Notes under the pieces: model-generated
The model's input: only the letters and a program-made list of their open reading frames with translations
Database searches by the model: none
What the model was told of the DNA's origin: nothing
Translations under genes and position numbers: made by a program
Source: Ceriagrion tenellum
Lineage: Eukaryota > Arthropoda > Insecta > Odonata > Coenagrionidae
Reading direction: 5' to 3'
Assembly (NCBI GenBank): GCA_963169105.1
Contig: OY720637.1
Coordinates: forward strand, 30,623,925-30,687,924
DNA length: 64,000 nt
Shown here: positions 12,451 through 25,416 of the stretch, in pieces
How the letters are laid out: each line of letters begins with the position of its first letter
Position numbering within the stretch: position 1 is the first letter of the stretch

Positions 12451-15400
12451 ATCAGACGGCAAATGAAATATCATGACGCTAACTCCGAATAATGTGCAAC
12501 ACATTGCGTTTATATAATATAATATTCCAATTGGAATCCAAGAATGAAGTCAATGGCATGGTTTTCATTCAAACAAAACCGCCACTTTTTCTTTCGATGC
12601 TGGAAATGCTCTCCGATATGAAACTAGACTAAATGCATAGAAGATCGCCGAATCGCATGACCACTGGCAAATGTATGAGCTAACTGTCGAAGCAAAATAT
12701 TGGACAACTTTCTTCACAAAGCCTATGAAGGGTTAAAAAAAAGCCTCCACGTAGGCCTAAGAGTTCCACGCTTCTCCTCAATCACCGCAGTGAGTGACTT
12801 AGCATGTTAAGAATCATTCTGGTCGCTCCAGAAAGACCAATAATGTGGCAAGAATAAAAGTCACTGGCGATACTGGTTTCGGAACCAAAAAACAAGAACT
12901 TTTGTCGCGAGGTAAACATAAACAATGCGGGCCACGACCCGCACTGAACAGCCAATGAGGGGCGTCGCCCGTACGCGGTCGACGGGGACATAAAGTCCAT
13001 TTCCAAGGAGAACACATTTCTCCCGAGGCCAGGAGAGGAATGATGGAAAACGTTCACTCGTTTCAACTCACCCGAATATCACGCTCTCTCGGGAACCGGC
13101 ACCCACACGACGGACATCATGTCAGGGGACGTTCCATTCCTACTACCCAGGCGCGCGCACGGCTCCGCAACGGAAACGGAATGCGAGATCAACAAACGAA
13201 TAAAAAGCAACGAAAAAGTCCTCCTCTAAAGCGATAAGTCGTTCCACATCCTTCGAGGCTCTCGGGAAAACAAGCGATAAAGAACCCAGACGCACTATAA
13301 CGCCCACAAAAACACATGACTCTCTCCGACAACTAACCCGACGAGGAGAGAAGAGCCACAGAAACAACGATAATATGACGTGGACATGACTGATGTCATT
13401 TTGATTCCGATTGCCAACAGACGAATGGAACATACACGCCGCGCCACACCTTGACTCGATGCGAAATGAAAATCCAAGACCCAGAGCCGAGGGAATTGTA
13501 TACCTATTACACCAATGCCGAGACAAAAGAGAAACGGACGAAGCCTAACATGACACGTAGGTTGGGTGGGTAAGGTAAAATAAAATTTTATACTCTTACA
13601 CACGCATCCATCATACCGTCACCTTTCTTTCAACGCCGTTACGTAATCTTAGTCATGGTCAGGTTAATATAAATTTAAGAGTGCTCAATTTTCCGAATAC
13701 CAAAAGCTAAGCGTTTTTTAACCTGGGACAATGATAACCATAAGGTTACCACGAAACAGGCGAAACACTGAATATGCGTTTCAAAGCAAACGATGGACTG
13801 AGGAGCATTGAGGAAAACCAAAGAAACATTTGACTTGCGAGCGAATGCAAAGTTTGACATTGCCGATAAAAAATCTAATAGGAGACATTCGTTCACAACT
13901 GGGGTGAATGCTTGGAGAAGGAAAAAAAAATATAATTGAAAGAACGGTCAAGCATTATTGAAACTGATGAAAAGAAGGAATTCACATCGGGTCAACCACC
14001 GCCAAGGAGCGAAGAGAAGGCCAACGTTCAACGGCACGCGATCGCCAGGACATAATAAGGTTCGCTTCTCTGCCAACGCTTAAGAGGGGGGAGTGGTATA
14101 CAATGAGCTAAGAAGGGATTCAGATTCGGGAGGTACATTACAGAGAGAGCAACAGACGGTCGTCGCGTTGTCCATCAAAGAGCAGGGATACAACAGCAAA
14201 GGAAAGCGAAGGGAGATATCACAAACTTGAAATCGCGTGGACCACCTCGCAAAAAAAAGAATCTGACGACTGTCTTAGATAGACTCGTAAAACGTAGCGG
14301 TGACCCAGTTCGAGAAAAATGTGAGATTTCCTTTGTGAGATTTCCTTTGGATTTCGATAAAAACATGAGACTAGTAGATCCATTTTGGCAAAGAATCCAG
14401 CCAAAACGCGACGTCGCAGATATCCACAGTAGGAGGGAAATCGACATAACTACGCGTGTTTCCGAATGCAAAGACCTTTCAGTCGCCGCTGGGGAGCGTT
14501 TAAACATAACTGAACAACTATTTCAAGATACATAAGAATGCGCAAGACAGTGGGGTACAGTTTTCAAAACCAATCGCCGATGAGCACCAATGAGACTTAT
14601 TTTTTAACATGAAACGGAAGTAAAAAAAGGTAACCAACCACATTGAAAAAAGAGAAGCATAGAATAACACACGACGTCTCGTCAACAACGCGAGGGTTTG
14701 TAATTCAGCGGTTGCTTGTTTTGAAGTTTCTTGAAACATCGCAAGACGACAATTAGATCGTGGGAGGAGAAATGAAAACACCACCGCTTCAATCGACGCG
14801 AATCAAGACTGCAAAAAAAAACGACCCCACCACAATTTACGCCAAAGGATGACACATTAGAATAACAAACAAAGTAGAGAGATCATCATCAGCGGATTCG
14901 ATAAGCGACACGACGTAATCGCGTATGTTCGTTGCGAATAACTAAGTCCTACATGTCATTCAGAAGTGTGCCATTCGTGGAATCCCGTGACAAAACCCTT
15001 TTAAGTGGCTTCCCTGGTCGTTATCTCCAGGCATAAAAAATATTCCCAACGATGACATACGGATAGTTCGCCCGGACTGAACTACGCCCACGAGAGACAA
15101 TATCGATCGGGACGATCTGGGTCGCAGGGAGCCGACAAAGGGAAACTTCCGCGACGTCGACAAAAAGTTTTTTTTACTAGCGTTTTATTATCGCTAAAGG
15201 CGTCTATTAGCGGGCACCATCCCATTAACTCCTAGCCCAAGTATAAATGACAACAAATGACCCGCAAAACGAGAAACAACTTCTGTGCAACAACTGCCAT
15301 TACAATTAGTCTTTCTTCACAATTAGATTGACCGACGCATTGAATTCTCCAAGGGACCCGACTTCGAGAATTTACAATGGAGTGCCGATATCAAACTGCC

Positions 15401-16204
15401 CGTTGGGAGAAAATCCACCGAAATCTCACCGAGATGGACTTCCGAGACACAAATTTGAATGATACCCAAGAGTGGACAAGAAATTGACCTTTCCGAAGGT
15501 CATGTGCATCGAAAATAAATGAATACAGGGACAGCGATGCAAGGTAGTGGCACTCCATCGGATCGTAGCACGAGACAATTTCGCAAATCCTCTTGAAACG
15601 AAACGACCTTGATATAATAGCGAACGGTCTATGAAAAAATAAAGTCCACCCTCGAAATAGACTGGCTCAACAATGGCGATTTTCACTGTCGACGTCCTGA
15701 TGTGCCGGTTCTGGGCTAGACGCCCGCAAGGCAGGCGTGTCCAACTAACGCCCAAGACATGGCCAGAGAGCAATCACTGTGATGCCATCGTCCTCGGACC
15801 CATCGTGGGCGTTTCGTTCATACTGAAATAATGAGCGCCAGTTCAGGCAAATCATCAATAAGTGTGATAATAACATGCCCAGTTCAAAAGAAGTGAAAAA
15901 TATTAAATAGGTTCACTGGAGAAAATACTTGGGCATAAAAATGCAAAATTAATAATAATAGTCAAATAGCACCATCGGTTAACGTTATTACAGGACATAT
16001 TGATCACCAAGAGACGCAGCAAACTCTTTTAATAAAATCAGACGAGAATAGAATCATACGCATATTTTCGCAAAACATACTTTGCTGAAGCCAAACTATT
16101 ATGGTAGAAAGCATAAGAGATTCCCGAGAAGGGCATTTGAAACGGAGAAGACCCAAGCGGGAACCCTGAAGTATCGCGAGCGAAAGAGAAAAACGACGGA
16201 TGAG
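12451..16204. other. non-coding stretch, nothing recognised
   Basis: No gene recognised. A short tandem duplication with period 14 bp (GTGAGATTTCCTTT twice) lies at 14321-14348. A hairpin-forming segment, TAGCGTTTTATTATCGCTA, sits near 15179. The 100-127 codon frames on the minus strand at 13.1-13.6 kb and 15.4-15.8 kb have no domain signature. Confidence 0.5.
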
Positions 16205-16520
16205 CACAGAGCCGGGAGTGGAGGCGGCTACAGGGTGGAGAGGGGAACTACATGAGAGTTGGTCGCGGGGGGGGGAGTGGGGGGAGGGAGGAGGCTTTGG
16301 GAACTTGTCGAGGAGCAGGAGGAGGAGGAGGCGAGAGTGGCGTGGGCGAGGCGGGGACGGTTGGCGGGGAACATGGCAGGGGGGACCGTGGGGGGGGGGC
16401 GGCGGCGCAGGGAACGGAGGGGTGGAAGGGAGGAAGGACGCGGTGACCCTGAAAACCCGGGGAAGGGCAAAGGGAGAGAGCCGAGAGAGATTTAGACGAG
16501 AGTGAGAGAGGGGTATGATG
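16205..16520 (+). repeat. G-rich polypurine tract
   Basis: The plus strand is dominated by G with interspersed A, including several runs of seven or more G and many GGA/GGAG words. It could in principle form G-quadruplex or triplex structures. Frames on both strands stay open here only because of this composition (poly-G/R/E on one strand, poly-P/S on the other), so no gene is called. Confidence 0.8.
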
Positions 16521-19500
16521 GGAACAGTGTAGGGATGACGGGACGAGGTATTGTAAGATACAACACGGGCTCAGCAATAATTCAATTAGGATCGACTACA
16601 CCACATCTAGTAACTGTTAACAGCAAGAATACGTAACGCAATGACGTTAACTTGATGTTAACTGAGAGTAAAGGTTTTAGGAATAGCATCAAACTTGTCA
16701 GTTGGTTGGCGTACGCATTAACGAGAGTAAACCATTTTCTTAACGAGTAAATATGTAGATACATAATTAAATTAAACACATAGCGCCGGGCCTCCCACTC
16801 ACAAAACCAACAAAACTAGGGCAGTAACAATTAGGACAAGACTTATTTAAAATGTTTCAAGAATTTAAAAAGGCCGGTCGATTAGATTATGACAAAAAAC
16901 TCGGGGAATGTGACGCACCATAAAATATTTCACTGAACCTCAGGCAGTTGGACGGACAGGTATCCTAATAAGTTAATGGCTGAACATGTTAAACTATCGA
17001 CGATGCATTTACTTCTAATCTACTTGAATTTACTTTAGCTAATCTAATTTACTTTACTTCTAATCTCAAAATACTCTAATCCTTATGCAGGTATTTACTG
17101 GCTCAATGAATTTATTAAAAACCTTCTCCCTCAAACCATTTTGATTCCATGGGATATATACTAATGTATAAAGAGGTCTGGTAAGAAAGAACACGCAGGG
17201 AGTAAGGACGAAATTTGGGGCCGAGGTGGGGGGGAGGGAGGTGCAGGAAAAGGGGGGTTTTGAAATATCAATAGCGCCGGGGAAGCGGCAACTCCCCGTT
17301 TTTTATGTGCAGTGGAAGGGTTTTTGGAAAACCGCCTTCGCGGGCCACACTCCAGCGTCGCGTGAATAAACGCCCGGGGCACGCACTTGGGGCAGAGGAC
17401 GCACAAAATGCAAGATTAAGTTTTTTACAAGATGAATACATGGGCAAGATATTCATCATAAGTTCGCCTTCCAGGGCGAGGAAACGTTTATTGAAAGCCT
17501 CTGGTACAAAGAACTGTTATTTTTATACTAAACCTCCCTAAAAACTCATTCATTAGCTGATTTAACCGGAGACTAAATGCGGTAATCGGCAAGGAAGAGT
17601 GTTAATGAACGCTAGAACACCAACTCTGCACATATGCAAATGAAAATTTACTCCTCAAACTTCATACATGCATTGAGTACACACTCGATCGCAAAATTAA
17701 ATATTTTCAACGTTACCACCTTTAACCAAGAGACTCCCAATTAAATCTCCAATATTCTACCCTAAACAGAAGCATTTCAGCTTTCTTATCGATACTGGTT
17801 TTACCACTCACTCAATACACTACCTTCAACCTCTCTCAACATATTCAAACCTAATTAGAACGCCATGCAATTACATACCAGGATGTTCACCAACGAGAGA
17901 ATTGTGAGGGTAGAAAGTCCTTCGAACAGAGTCTTAGTACAAGAAAACGACAAGAGTAAAGGAGGGAGGACTGAGCCAGCAGAGCTCTTTTTATGAAGCA
18001 CGCGTGAGGGGGCACAAGAAGAAAAAAGTCCACGATCAATTGGCCTGGAGAGAGAGAGAATTTGGCCTACGGACGTATCGCACTTACATATTTTTATACG
18101 GCTTCCGTATGTGCGCCAAGTTCGACCCCTTTTCTGGCTGCACGTACCCTAACCCCTTCCCCTATTCCGGTCCCCCTTATAAAAAGAGACCCCCCACACA
18201 CTACTACTCTGGTGCTCACGCTGGGAAAGTGAGAGTGATGCAGGGGGAGGTGGAAGTAAGGAGAAAAGTGGGGGGAGGGGGCGTGATCTTGGCTGTTCAC
18301 GAGTGCGCCACTATTAAAGCGAGCCACCCCTGTATAGCTTTGGCAAGGGACTTCTTTTTTAAAGAGGATGGGACGTTATCACGCGCACCGGGAATATGAT
18401 TACGCCAGCGCAACCGTTCCCGACACTTAAGCGCTGACTTAGGAACGGTAAGTAGTGCTTGCACATCACAACAAACGGTTCCGGAAAATTTTTAACTGCC
18501 TACACTACTTTTTAAGAGGAGGCCGTAATCTTTCTATCCGACGGACAATCACCAAAAGACTACGTTGGAACTTTGAAGTGGTCATTAATAAGGGAAGCAT
18601 CTGACACTGAATCAAAAGATAACTACTGAAACTTGAAAGTGGGTTTCCAAAAACATTCTAAAAATTAACCAGCATTAGAAAGACAACCCTTTGCTTAGGT
18701 AAAATAATGCTTAGATAAGATGGTCACAAAAAATAATTTATATTATCATTCACGTTAAGGAGTTATTTCCCATTCATTATTATAATTTTATAGATTGGGT
18801 GGGGTTAGAGATAAAAAGTGTCATAATTATCTTCTGCGACCTCAGGTACCAACTCCCTTGGGTGATTTACATCTTAAGCTCGGCATAAGACCTAGGATTC
18901 AGCAATGAATGATCACATTTCGGTTCGAAATCGGGGAGTAACATTTAGGTACTGCTTGATTTGTTAAGTTTTATAAGAGAGCGGCATAATTCTGAAATAT
19001 TGTGCAACCTCTGTTCCGAAAATTGGTTGCAAAATATCACTTTTCTAAGGGCAAAGCCAAAATTTTACTTTCACAGTTTCGGAAGCAGTATGCGTGGGCG
19101 TACTGCTCGACCGAACGTGTAAAATAGCTAAAAATATCAACGCTGGATACCGGCGTTTTTCGACGACATGCAACACCACGACAATCCCGCGACAAGGGGC
19201 AGTCAGATCCGAAGAAACGGGGCAACTTTACGCCGGTTGTCGTGGATTTAGCATCCGGTCGGTCTCGATGATGGGAACAAATAGATCGGAGTACGAGCAG
19301 ACAGTTTCGTCCCGTCCGGCCGAATTTTTCCGACTTATGAGATGAGCTTTTAAAAAGGGAGGCATCTGAGGGAAAAAATGTGAAACATTTCTCCTCCCGA
19401 GTTTTCGAGGATCGGAAAAGATGTAAGAGGAGGGGGAAGAGGAAGTCTATTCATCAATCGAGCTGCAAGGCCATCCGTCATGGAAAAAAAAAGCCATGGG

Positions 19501-22500
19501 ATGGATGTGATGAATATGCCCTTTCACTTTCCTTGGCAACAGCAACGGTCGAGCACTCACAATCAGTAAACGCGTCCGCAGACCGCAGCGCCGTAACCCG
19601 CCGTCGCGGGCAAGAATTCAACCAGCAGGAGGCAGGGGAGTATTATATCGATTCCTGCCAACGCAGAGAAGCCCTTGAAACGAGCGCCGAGAGCCTGTAC
19701 ATCGCCCCCGGGGCTATATCTAGCCCCCCTACCACTATATCCTTAATGACCACCAGCACCTACACAAGGGCAAACATCCACTCCCGAAATAAGAAAAAAA
19801 CAATTAAATATGTACAAAGAGAACCAAATCTCATCGGACCAGTCAAACCCCGCCTTCGACCACGTGAGTTCCCGGGCACATCTTCCCACAGAGACAGCCC
19901 CAGGGCCAAGTGTCAATCCATTTGCAGACATTCGATAACAGAAAAATTAAAACGTACCGTCGTGACCATCACTAAGACTTGAGACAACAGTTGAGACAGC
20001 ATTCGATCGCCACAATGAAATGTTGCCGTGTTATCGATGAAAGTCAATCTATTTTCATCTTTTATTCTTTTAACATATCTATGATGAGCTAATGCACCAA
20101 AGTGCGTCAAGTACTCAGCTAACCATCCTGTTCTCCAGTGAACACAGTTGAATATATTGAAGTAGATTAAAGAGAGAAATTTTAATGCGAGTCAGAATGT
20201 AAGTATTAAATGCGAGTATATCTTCTGCGTTTTCATCACAAGGGATTAAGTTTTAAGGACACTACTCATCTTCTGCGTAAAATTTAATTGCCTTTATTTT
20301 TAATACATACAACTAGTGAGTACATTGCGAACTACACTAATGGTGGACTGGAAAATTTTGTGTGAAATATTTGAACTGATTTAAGTTACACTAAATCGCT
20401 TCTACCAGTTCTAAGTGGAATACATAAGAAGACTCAAAGAGGCACCAAATTGGAGAGGGAAGAGGTGCAATAGGCACCAAGTGACACCAAAGGTGAGGGG
20501 GGGGAGAGGATTTGAAAAACCAATACGGGGGAATGAACGGAAAACTTACTAAAAAGCTGAACGAAGAATCCTGTCGAGGGAAATGATAAGTGGATTATGG
20601 GGTTATCGGCTTGGCAAAGGGGGGTGGATGGTGGTGAGTTCCATTTGGGGGGGGGTAAATGGGGGGAAAGGAGACGAAGAGGAAAAAGTAAAAGAAACGC
20701 ATAGCATTGGGATTAGGAGGGATGTTCGCGTGTGTGGGGTTGGGACGCGTGTCGAACATTTTTTGAAGGTCAAGGCCCACACTTCCGGGCCAACCCTCGA
20801 CCCGCCCCTATAGAAATAAGCGCACACAACCACAGAGGAACGAATGCAAGAATGAATCGAAAGAGAGAGAGAGGGGTGTGCACACCGATCGACGGGAGTG
20901 AATGAAATCAGGAGGCCAAAACACGCGTGTCGAAGATTGAAATCGCCTGGGGGGGAGTAGAGGGAGCCACACCCCCCAACAATCGATGGGAAATTACATT
21001 CACGAGAGACCTATTCACCATGCAATCGGAAATGGGACTCGAGGGATAAAAATCGGAAATTGGTATCGAGGAAAAGAAATCGGAAACGCGTCACTTCCTC
21101 GGAAAGATACGTCGCTAGGTTGCTATTCACCAAAAATTCAGGGACACGAAACCATCATTTTGGTCGCAACGGCCAAAGATACGTCAAGCGTACACAGGCC
21201 GAGGTACAGCCCTTCGACGATATCTGTACTGAACCATGAATAATCCCCGGAATCCTTAAGAGAAGCTGTTTAAATACTTCGTGCACAGAAAACTAGGCTG
21301 CACTGTTAGCGGAAACCCGGATTCCGATTCATTGATGAGAAACGGAGATACGAAAGTAAGCGAACATTGGTCTTCGACGTTATTATAATGCAGCTGCGGT
21401 TACAATAGCAACACTGTATTATCACCAGAAAACAAGTTGTGTATCTGGACGAAGCTCGTTAACAGCCGCTAGGTCTTGAAAATTAAGAGAGCTAGCGAAA
21501 AAATAACAACCTTCTGACCGTGAGAGGAGGTTAAACTAAGCTTGGCCAAGGAGGAGAAGACTGGCTCGCGGTCGCAAAATTTGTTTGCCTGGACCCGCTC
21601 GAACGAGGTGAGACAAAGAAAGCCCTGCAAAAATATTTATAACCCACCACACACACTTAAAACGAAACTGTTAAAACTGCGAAACAACGTAGGAGGACCC
21701 TGAGGCGCCGAAGTCTTGTGCCAAGGACCGCGCGGACAGGGATAAAAATAAAGAAAATTGGCCGGAATTGAAAAAACTACTCGGAAAAAAACATTAGAGT
21801 TCCTCATGAACTCTTTAGAAGAGACATGGACCATTTTATCCCGTCGGATGCCATCGGAATTGCCGCACCACCCATCCCAAAACCCGCCTGGCCTTCGTGA
21901 GGCACATACATAAAGATTATACGACGAGGAATTAAGCGATGCCTGGGGGCGTAGGGAAACTTTGGTGGGTGGAAGAACTTTGAAGAACTGGGTGGGAGTG
22001 ATGGCTTTTGGTACGGAGCCAACTACAGGCCACTACTATGGAGTGAGGCCTTTGGAATATGGAGGGAGACCAATAAAGTCACAAGGAATATCGATATTAT
22101 CTTCTTTGACTAAGATAGTACCGCACCAAATCTTGCCGAATGTTGGTTGGAAGGGATGTTTTTTAGGAAGTCCTAAGATGATTGTATACGTGACTGGTGA
22201 AACAGCGTTAGAATGACTAGTATATTAGAATGGAGGACTGAACGGGTATCTATGAACACTAATGGTCTTCCGTCATGACTAAACGAAATTGATTCACTCC
22301 GTGAAAATAGCAGTCCAATGGGTAGTAATGAAGACAGTACCGTAGCACATAATTGAGATTTGTATTTCATTCTAAGCTTCCGAGTGACGAATGCACCACG
22401 GTTTTGGGAAGAATTTGAGAGAGGCGAGATTGAGGTATAACTAATTTTACAGCAAATCATGAAGGACGACATAACAGCTAACAGCGCCACTGAAAATAGT

Positions 22501-23084
22501 CGAACCAATCAGGATCAGCGTGGTGTACGACAGCGTTCATTTTCAAAGCGTCGGAAAGCACCAACTTCATGTGAAAATGCATTCAAACTGATGCGGCCTC
22601 CGTATCGCTGTTCAACATCTACTCCTGAACAACATTTCACTCCTCAAGCCTCAAATAAAATACTGCCGTCAAAAACGTAGCAAAAAAAAACTTCTTACAA
22701 ATAACATCGCGGCCGTTAGCTAACATTACCAGAAAGATTAAAATAACCACCGCAAACGAAAAAACACACAGGAGCTTTTCCAACCCACAAATACACATAG
22801 CCACCGAAAAAAAAAGAACACGAGGCGACCACAAAATGAAAGGAGAGGCAACGCCGTGGATATTACACGAGTGAAAACGTTAATTCCGTCCCTTCAAAAA
22901 GAAAACTAAAACTCTTCCTCGCCTTGGACGCCTATACAGAGGCGGCTTTTCAACACCTTTCCTCCCAAAAAATATATTTAGGAAAGGGGAAAAAAGGCTT
23001 CGCAAGCACTTCACTAAGGCGCATACGGGGGGAGGACCGCGGGCTGAAGAGGAGTATATATATTCGGCACGTACATTTTGGGGG
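16521..23084. other. non-coding stretch, longest open frame of the window but no recognised gene
   Basis: Mostly mixed-composition DNA. The longest uninterrupted frame in the window lies at 19380-19982 (+): 200 codons, rich in S, R, T and K, with no domain, signal peptide or membrane segment that I can recognise. It is more likely chance than a gene. CT/TA-rich short repeats (words like ACTTCTAATCT) occur at about 17010-17070. G-rich DNA appears at 20490-20680. No splice-supported exon was identified. Confidence 0.45.
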
Positions 23085-23250
23085 TTGGAGAGAGGGGGGA
23101 GATATTTTATTTTATATACTAAGGGTGAGGGGAGGAGAGAGTGAAGGGGTGAAAGTGACATTGGGGGGGGGGGGGAATCCCGAGAGTATTCCCACAGAAA
23201 GGGAAAGGGACACGAGAGAGGGGAGGGTCGGGAGCGAAGGTAAAAATCGA
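23085..23250 (+). repeat. G-rich tract with a 13-G run
   Basis: A purine-rich stretch on the plus strand contains an uninterrupted run of 13 G at 23163-23175, flanked by GGGGAGGAGAG-type words. Open frames across it are compositional. Long homopolymers of this kind are unstable in replication and prone to assembly error. Confidence 0.8.
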
Positions 23251-23669
23251 ACACGGGGACGGCTGGGGGAACTAAGCGCGTTATGGGGGAACCCGGCCAC
23301 GATGCACAGGGGGAGCTAGACTGTTAATACCGATCGCAGCCGCCGGGATTTGAAGAGGGGACCGCTACAGAAGGGGAAGCCACGCTCAGACGAGTCAATA
23401 GAGGGGTTTGGAGGACGGAAATGGGGGAAAAAATGAGTCGAAAATGATCTACTATACGGGCCAGGTCCCCCACTAGTGATGCCTAAAACACGTACCACAG
23501 TGTCTGGCGGACTGGCAGACTACGGGCAGTTCCCTGGCATGACTGACTCCATCATGAAAACGTGGACGTATGTAGTCCCGTACCACTTTTTAGTCAATGT
23601 TAAGAACTCCGAACGGAAAAAAGGCAATCATTCTGTTTTACGTAATATAAAAAGCCTGCACGTTCGGAG

Positions 23670-23890
23670 TCCGGCCAATAATAGGCGGGGATTCACGGCA
23701 TTAAAAAAAGTCAACTTTGTTATTCACATGCTTCATATGAACACGCATGCACCCTCTTGTTCTTTCCGGATGGGAAATTGGACTGCACGCCCGTGTGGAA
23801 AAGGATGGGAAAGGTTTACGGGAGGGGTTTGAAACGAACCGGGTTCGAACGGGCAGTCGGTTATTAATCACGTCGACTGAAATAGACCAC
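23670..23890 (+). repeat. 221-bp dispersed direct repeat, copy 1
   Basis: This block begins TCCGGCCAATAATAGGCGGG and ends GAAATAGACCAC. It is found again, in the same orientation and at exactly the same length, at 24457-24677. I count 8 substitutions and no indels between the copies (about 96% identity). Near its 3' part is CGAACCGGGTTCGAACGG, a near-palindrome that matches a Pol III B-box core on either strand, so the unit may be part of a SINE. No convincing A-box or poly-A tail was seen. The 566 bp between the two copies contain no recognised coding sequence. Confidence 0.9.
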
Positions 23891-24456
23891 AAGCATGGAA
23901 GTGAGCAGGCATTGGCAGAGAATAATTAATGTAGGAACACCAGCACAATTACCACCACAAATTGGGATCGATATCTTCAGAAATACCGTTTCTATTTGAA
24001 CGGTGAGAACAAGTGAGCATCAGAACCAACACACACATGGGTGGTACCACAAAAATTATGCGAAAACTGAAAACCCGAAAGCCTTAAACAAGTTGTACGC
24101 ATTTTCAGGACTGCAGTGACTAGAGATCAAAGTTAACTCCAGGTTAGTTCCGTTGCATTACAGCACCGAAATGTTAAAATAGTCTGCGATGCAATGCAAT
24201 TAATGGGATATAGTTCTGAGTTTTATCATCGGAAACCTGGAATTAGTACGTTACAAAGGAACTGATGGGACACCTGCGGCCAGACCAATAAGGGAACTAA
24301 AAAATCGACATTCTAAGGCCAGACGAACCGAATCTCCGCCCAACACGGCACAAAGCGAGCCAAATTCCGTAAGGTAGAGATGATTTCGCAGAGGGGATGC
24401 TAAGGTGATTTATCGGCGCATGAATAACGACCCCTGGCGGGACCACCTCACGCACT

Positions 24457-24677
24457 TCCGGCCAATAATAGGCGGGGATTCACGGCATTAAAAAAAGTCA
24501 ACTTTGTTATTCACATGCTTCATATGAACACGCATGCACCCCCTTTTTCTTTCCGGATGAGAAATTGGACTGCACGCCCGTGTGGAAAAGGAGGGGAAAG
24601 GTTTCCGGGAGGGGTTTGAAACGAACCGGGTTCGAACGGGCAGTCGGCCATTAATCACGGCGACTGAAATAGACCAC
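24457..24677 (+). repeat. 221-bp dispersed direct repeat, copy 2
   Basis: Second copy of the unit at 23670-23890. After the copies, similarity may resume weakly: copy 1 is followed within about 40 bp by GAATAATTAAT, and copy 2 by the same word about 200 bp later. The original unit could therefore be longer, with copy 2 interrupted by an insertion between about 24678 and 24860. The unit does not start with TG or end with CA, so an LTR is unlikely. Confidence 0.9.
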
Positions 24678-25324
24678 GCGGCGCGATTCTTGTGGGGATG
24701 AAAACGACTCTAGTGGTCCACCTTCCGCGCCAAGAACAAGGTCGCTCCCCCCAGGTGCCTTAATGAAACGACCGAAAGATGCTGCGGAGGATGGGCGGGG
24801 AGGGAGGATTTGAAGACCTGGGGAAAAAGAACCAGCGGTCACCCTCATCAAGCCCGAACAAGTGTGGAAGGCTCAAAGAATAATTAATATCAGTTTAGGA
24901 GAAGCTACCGTATCATTTGGCAGCCTCACTAACGCTACCGAAAATTCGGGAACGATATATATACGAAAGTAGCTTCGTTGCTAATGCGAGGTATCTCCGC
25001 AACCCAGGCTCAACTTCGGATAAAATTAGGCACACTTTTACGCAGTGAACACTAGCTAAATCACTTGATGGGTTAGTTTACAATGATCCGAATACGCTCG
25101 CTTCAGGCTGCTTGAGATATCCCAAATCATCGCACTTAAATAGTATCAATACCGTTAAAATACGCCGTCAGCGCAATTTTACCCAAAAATAAAAAACCGC
25201 GCACTCGCTACCATATTTGTATACCTTATTTCGCATAATTTAACATGAATCGAGGCGACAAACACTGATCTCTAACAGCGATACTGATCCGCTATCGGAA
25301 ACACTAATAGCGAAAGGTATCTAT

Positions 25325-25416
25325 CTCGCTACTCGAACCAAGTACCTCGATACTCGAACAAAGTACCCCGCTACTCAACAAGTATTCCGCTACTGGAACA
25401 AAGCTGCTCGCTACCG
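25325..25416 (+). repeat. degenerate minisatellite, about 20-23 bp unit
   Basis: Four to five imperfect tandem copies of a unit resembling CTCGCTACTCGAACAAAGTA. Unit lengths vary slightly and several substitutions separate the copies. Weaker related words (CGATACTGATCCGCTAT and similar) extend to the left from about 25275. No coding content. Confidence 0.75.

Noticed and set aside
16200..16577. Overlapping G/R/E-rich and P/S-rich frames
   Set aside because: All lie in the polypurine tract, where stop codons are rare on both strands.
19380..19982. Longest plus-strand open frame (200 codons)
   Set aside because: No recognisable domain, signal or membrane segment. Composition is rich in S/R/T/K and there is no supporting splice or promoter context. 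A frame this long is possible by chance in 64 kb on six frames.
23670..24677. Short LTR retrotransposon (TRIM) with 221-bp LTRs
   Set aside because: The repeats do not begin TG or end CA. No primer-binding site or polypurine tract was found at the expected places, and no target duplication was seen.
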